Assembly: GCA_003667245.1 (NCBI GenBank)
Contig: RCNN01000005.1
Coordinates: 1-64,000, forward strand
Origin: Heterostelium multicystogenum
Taxonomy: Eukaryota > Evosea > Eumycetozoa > Acytosteliales > Acytosteliaceae
Reading direction: 5' to 3'
DNA: 64,000 bases
The translations under genes and the position numbers were made by a program. Within the stretch, counting starts at the first letter, position 1; the number at the start of each line of letters is the position of its first letter. This document shows, in pieces, positions 60,828 through 64,000 of this stretch. The notes under the pieces are model-generated. The model saw only the letters and a program-made list of their open reading frames with translations, ran no database searches and was not told where the DNA came from.

Positions 60828-62829
60828 ATGGTTGTTAACTTCCAAGAATTGGCAAAGCCATACAAGAATGAGTTCAGTGAACAGGATATCCAACACTATA
60901 TCCAGGTCTTTAAGAAGTTCGATAAGGACGGAAACGGTAGCATTGATCTCCAAGAATTGGAATCCATCACCTCTGAGTTGGGAGAGAAGATCCCACATGT
61001 TGAACTCCAGGCACAAATCAATGAGGTTGACCATGACGGAAATGGAAACTATCGAGTTCAATGAATTCTTAGAGGTAGGCAATCATTTCCCAATGGGATA
61101 TCATTTCAGATCATAGATTTTAATCAATTTACAAAAAACAACATAATAGGTGATCAAGCATTTGAAGAAAGGAAAACATTCTGCATTCTCTCAACATGTA
61201 GTCACACGTTGGCAACTGCCACTGGTACTCACTCTTTCTCTGAGGAAGAAAAAGTATCTTTCTCTGAGCACATGAATTCAGTACTCTCAGGTGATCCTAT
61301 TGCTGATGCCCGTCTTCCAATCAATCCAAACAATATGGAGCTATTCGAAAAAGTTAAGGACGGTATTCTTTTATGTAAATTAATCAACTATGCTGTGCCA
61401 GACACTATTGACGAGCGTGCCCTCAACACCAAGCTCGGTATGAATAAATACCAAATGACAGAGAATGGAAACATTGTTGTCAACTCTGCCAAGGCAATTG
61501 GTTGTTCCGTTGTAAACATTGGTGCTAATGGTAATATCAAATATTGCTATTCTGAAAAAAATGATCATTCATTAATTTTGACTCCCTCTTGAACCATCTA
61601 GATATTCAATGCTGGTACTGAACATTTGATCTTGGGTCTTGTTTGGCAGATTTTGAGAATTGGTTTGCTCTTCTCAAATTTCTTTTGGCCCATCACCCAG
61701 AGTTGTTCCGTTTGTTGGAGCCAGGAGAATCAATTGAGGATCTCTTGAAGCTCCCAGCTGAACAAATCTTGTTACGTTGGTTCAACTACCATCTCAAGAA
61801 AGCTGGTCACCCACGTAAGGTTACCAACTTCTCAGGTGACATCAAGGACAGTGAGTGCTATACCATTCTTTTGAACCAATTGGCACCAGGCCAATGTGAT
61901 AAGTCACCACTCGATGTTTCTGATCCACAAGAGAGAGCCAAGCGTTTATTGGACCAAGCCGAGAAGATTAACTGTCGTAAATTTGTTTAAACCAAATGAT
62001 ATCTGCAAGGGTAATCCAAAGCTTAATCTTGCATTTGTTGCCAATCTCTTCAACACTATTCCAGGATTGGAGCCATTGACTGAGGAGGAGAAGGCTGGTT
62101 TGGATGCTTACTTGTTCAACTCTGAGGGTACACGTGAAGCAAGATGCTTTGCCCTCTGGATCAACTCTTTGGGTATCGATCCATTCGTCAACAACTTGTT
62201 CCAAGACTTGCGTGATGGTTTAGTCCTCCTCAGAGTTCTCGACAAAATCAATCCCAAGTGTGTTGACTGGAAGAAAGTCAACCAAAATGTACCAATGATC
62301 AAATTCAAGCAAGTTGAAAACTGTAACTACGCTGTCAACATTGCCAAGGATATGAAGTTCTCATTGGTCGGTATTGGTGGTACTGACATTCATGATGGTA
62401 ACCAAACTTTGACACTTGCCTTGGTTTGGCAAATGATGCGTTACAATGTGATGTCCCTCTTGAAGTCATTATCTAGCCACACTGGTAGAGACATCACTGA
62501 CAGTGAGTTGGTAAAGATGGCCAATGATCGTGTCAAAACCTCTGGTAAGTCATCAAGAATGGAAAGTTTCCAGGACAAAAACTCTCGCCGATTCTATTTT
62601 CTTCCTCGATCTGCTCAACTCGATCAAAAATTGTGTTGACTACAATCTTGTTCACCGTGGTGCCTCCATCACCGAAGAAGAGAGACTTCTCAATGCCAAA
62701 TACACAATTTCAATCACCCGTAAACTTGGTGGATGTATCTTCTTGTTGCCAGAAGACATTGTTGAAGTTAAATCAAAGATGATCCTCACCTTGGTTGCCT
62801 CAATCCTATCAGTTGCCCATCAACAATAA
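60828..62829 (+). CDS. fimA: Fimbrin/plastin (actin-bundling protein)
   Basis: Fimbrin cross-links actin filaments in a Ca2+-sensitive way. About 610 residues are expected and fit the span. Two N-terminal EF-hands are seen: FDKDGNGSIDLQEL (complete loop) and VDHDGNGTIEFNEF (after correcting an extra A at 61046-61048). Intron 61075-61149 follows EFLE. Four calponin-homology domains follow in two actin-binding modules: PDTIDERALNTKLGMNKYQM, then LPAEQILLRWFNYHLKKAGH with NPKLNLAFVANLFNTIPGL, then FALWINSLGIDPFVNNLFQD with GNQTLTLALVWQMMRYNVMS, and LPEDIVEVKSKMILTLVASI. A second intron is near 61532-61601. Frame slips at 61046-61048, 61209, near 61670, 61986-61988 and 62577-62581 are one-base homopolymer changes. 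It ends LSVAHQQ. The 5' flank is shared with TIM17. Confidence 0.96.
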
Positions 62830-63879
62830 ATAACAAATTCGATTATAATATATTAATTCATGTAATAAATACTTCAAACTATTATCTTAAACGATTTTCA
62901 AAAAAACATCAGGATAAATCTTATTACCATAATTACTATGATTAAATAATAATATTAATAAAAATAAATTAAAATATAAATCTCAAGATATACATATTTA
63001 ATATTTAATCGTAATAGTAAACTATTACTCTGATCAAACAAAGATATAATGATAAGAGATAATAATATTTCAATTATCATAATGAAAAACACATTTATTG
63101 AAATTTTAACCTTTTTTAATAATAAATTTACAATTTTGTAAATACAATATAATGATAATAATATACTAATATTGTAAACTCATTAATTTATGTATTTATA
63201 ATTACAATAAAAATAAATATTAATCAAATAATAATAACATTTTTATTTCATTTTTAATAATATTAAATTAAATATTATTTTTTTTATTTATATTATTTTA
63301 TATTTTATTTTTTCAAAACCACACAACAAAACATGTCAGAACTGAGTATGTTCGAGATGTGTTTGACGACACACACACAATACAATGGTTTCAGGTAAAG
63401 GTGAAAACAACAAAAACCTCAAAACCAAATGTTTTGCGCTAAAATAAATCTAAACAAGTTTTCGTTATCATAAATGAAATTTCTTTTTTTAGTAATTGTT
63501 ATCAGTTATCATAATAATCAAGATAACTCATGAAAATCATATGAAACTAGTTTCGATATTAATGATATTTGAATTTAATTTGAATTAAATAAATTATATT
63601 TTCCAAATAATCCAACTACTTCGACTATAAATACAAATACAGTTTGTATAACTTTTGGATACATATAAATTAGAAATATCTAATATTTCAAAAATACTAT
63701 ACCATTACATTTTATAACAAAAGAAAACCAGTTTATAATTACTTTTCTACCAAATCCATTTTCATGTTATTGTCTTTTTATATCTGAAAAACACCACTCT
63801 ATCTATAACAATTATTCATTCGTTTTGTTTACAACGAGAAATATATCAAAAACCAGTTTAAGTAATATATCTTAGAAAA
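62830..63879. other. Intergenic region between fimbrin and actin-family gene
   Basis: Extremely A/T-rich (62870-63300), then slightly less so up to the start codon at 63880. The last 250 bases are the likely promoter of the actin-like gene. No coding sequence or RNA. Confidence 0.5.
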
Positions 63880-64000
63880 ATGGAAACTGTCCAATGTTTA
63901 GATTTCGGAAAAGCAATTGTCATTGATAATGGCAGTTTTAAAATTAAATCTGGATTTGCTGGTGATGTCACCCCAAAACTCATTACCCCAACTTCCTGTG
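63880..64000 (+). CDS. Actin-family protein, 5' end only
   Basis: The frame reads METVQCLDFGKAIVIDNGSF then KIKSGFAGDVTPKLITPTSC and runs off the window. The core AIVIDNGSFKIKSGFAGD aligns with actin [22 protein letters not shown], including the phosphate-1 loop (DNGS). It differs from conventional actin at several otherwise invariant positions, notably Phe-Lys-Ile for Gly-Met-Cys and TPKLITPTSC for APRAVFPSIV. It is therefore a divergent actin or an actin-related protein rather than major actin. An N-terminal extension of about six residues (METVQC) precedes the core. Only about 40 codons are visible, so the subfamily cannot be fixed. Confidence 0.85.
   Translation, partial: METVQCLDFGKAIVIDNGSFKIKSGFAGDVTPKLITPTSC

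Overview
The window is about 64 kb of nuclear DNA from a dictyostelid social amoeba. Evidence: AT-rich intergenic DNA full of A/T runs and TNN microsatellites; short (about 55-200 bp) GT..AG introns; TAA-biased stops; and lineage-typical proteins. These include a 27-copy CTDC-type cysteine-rich matrix protein like ecmA/ecmB, an FNIP-repeat fragment, a DGAP1/GAPA-type IQGAP and fimbrin. Coding third positions carry more C/G than D. discoideum usually does, so another dictyostelid is likely; the species cannot be fixed by eye.

Layout. 1-9 kb: a small broken gene at 1.6-2.0 kb, CNOT10 (-), a secreted Cys-rich protein (-), then 3 kb with no clear gene. 9-16 kb: a full-size PDR-type ABCG transporter (+), an FNIP fragment, and the queuosine-salvage enzyme QNG1 (+). 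16-22 kb: eIF3L (-) and eIF3A (+), head to head. 23.6-28.6 kb: a PHO80-like cyclin (+), an unrecognised gene (-), and ARMC8 of the CTLH/GID ubiquitin ligase (+). 28.6-38.6 kb: bifunctional arginine-biosynthesis ARG5,6 (-), a mitochondrial PPR protein (+), a DGAP1/GAPA-type IQGAP (-) and RBX1 (-). 39-48.3 kb: dynactin ARP11/ACTR10 (-), an EF-hand protein (+), a PhzF-family enzyme (+), a ZnT/SLC30 zinc transporter (-) and an F-box/LRR protein (-). 50-64 kb: the CTDC matrix protein (-), a POP5/RPP14-type RNase P subunit (-), a RanBP3/Yrb2-like protein (+), phosphoglycerate kinase (+), TIM17 (-), fimbrin (+) and the start of an actin-family gene cut by the right edge.

The genes are mostly independent housekeeping genes rather than one pathway. 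Two themes stand out: two eIF3 subunits share one divergent promoter, and two ubiquitin-ligase components (ARMC8, RBX1) plus an F-box protein lie in one window. Several intact genes sit beside genes broken by single-base changes inside homopolymers (PGK, RBX1, fimbrin, eIF3A). This is best explained by sequencing or assembly error, not pseudogenes, so many CDS spans below are gene spans that contain apparent frameshifts. I found no CRISPR array, recognisable tRNA, rRNA or intact transposon, and no convincing new multi-gene system.
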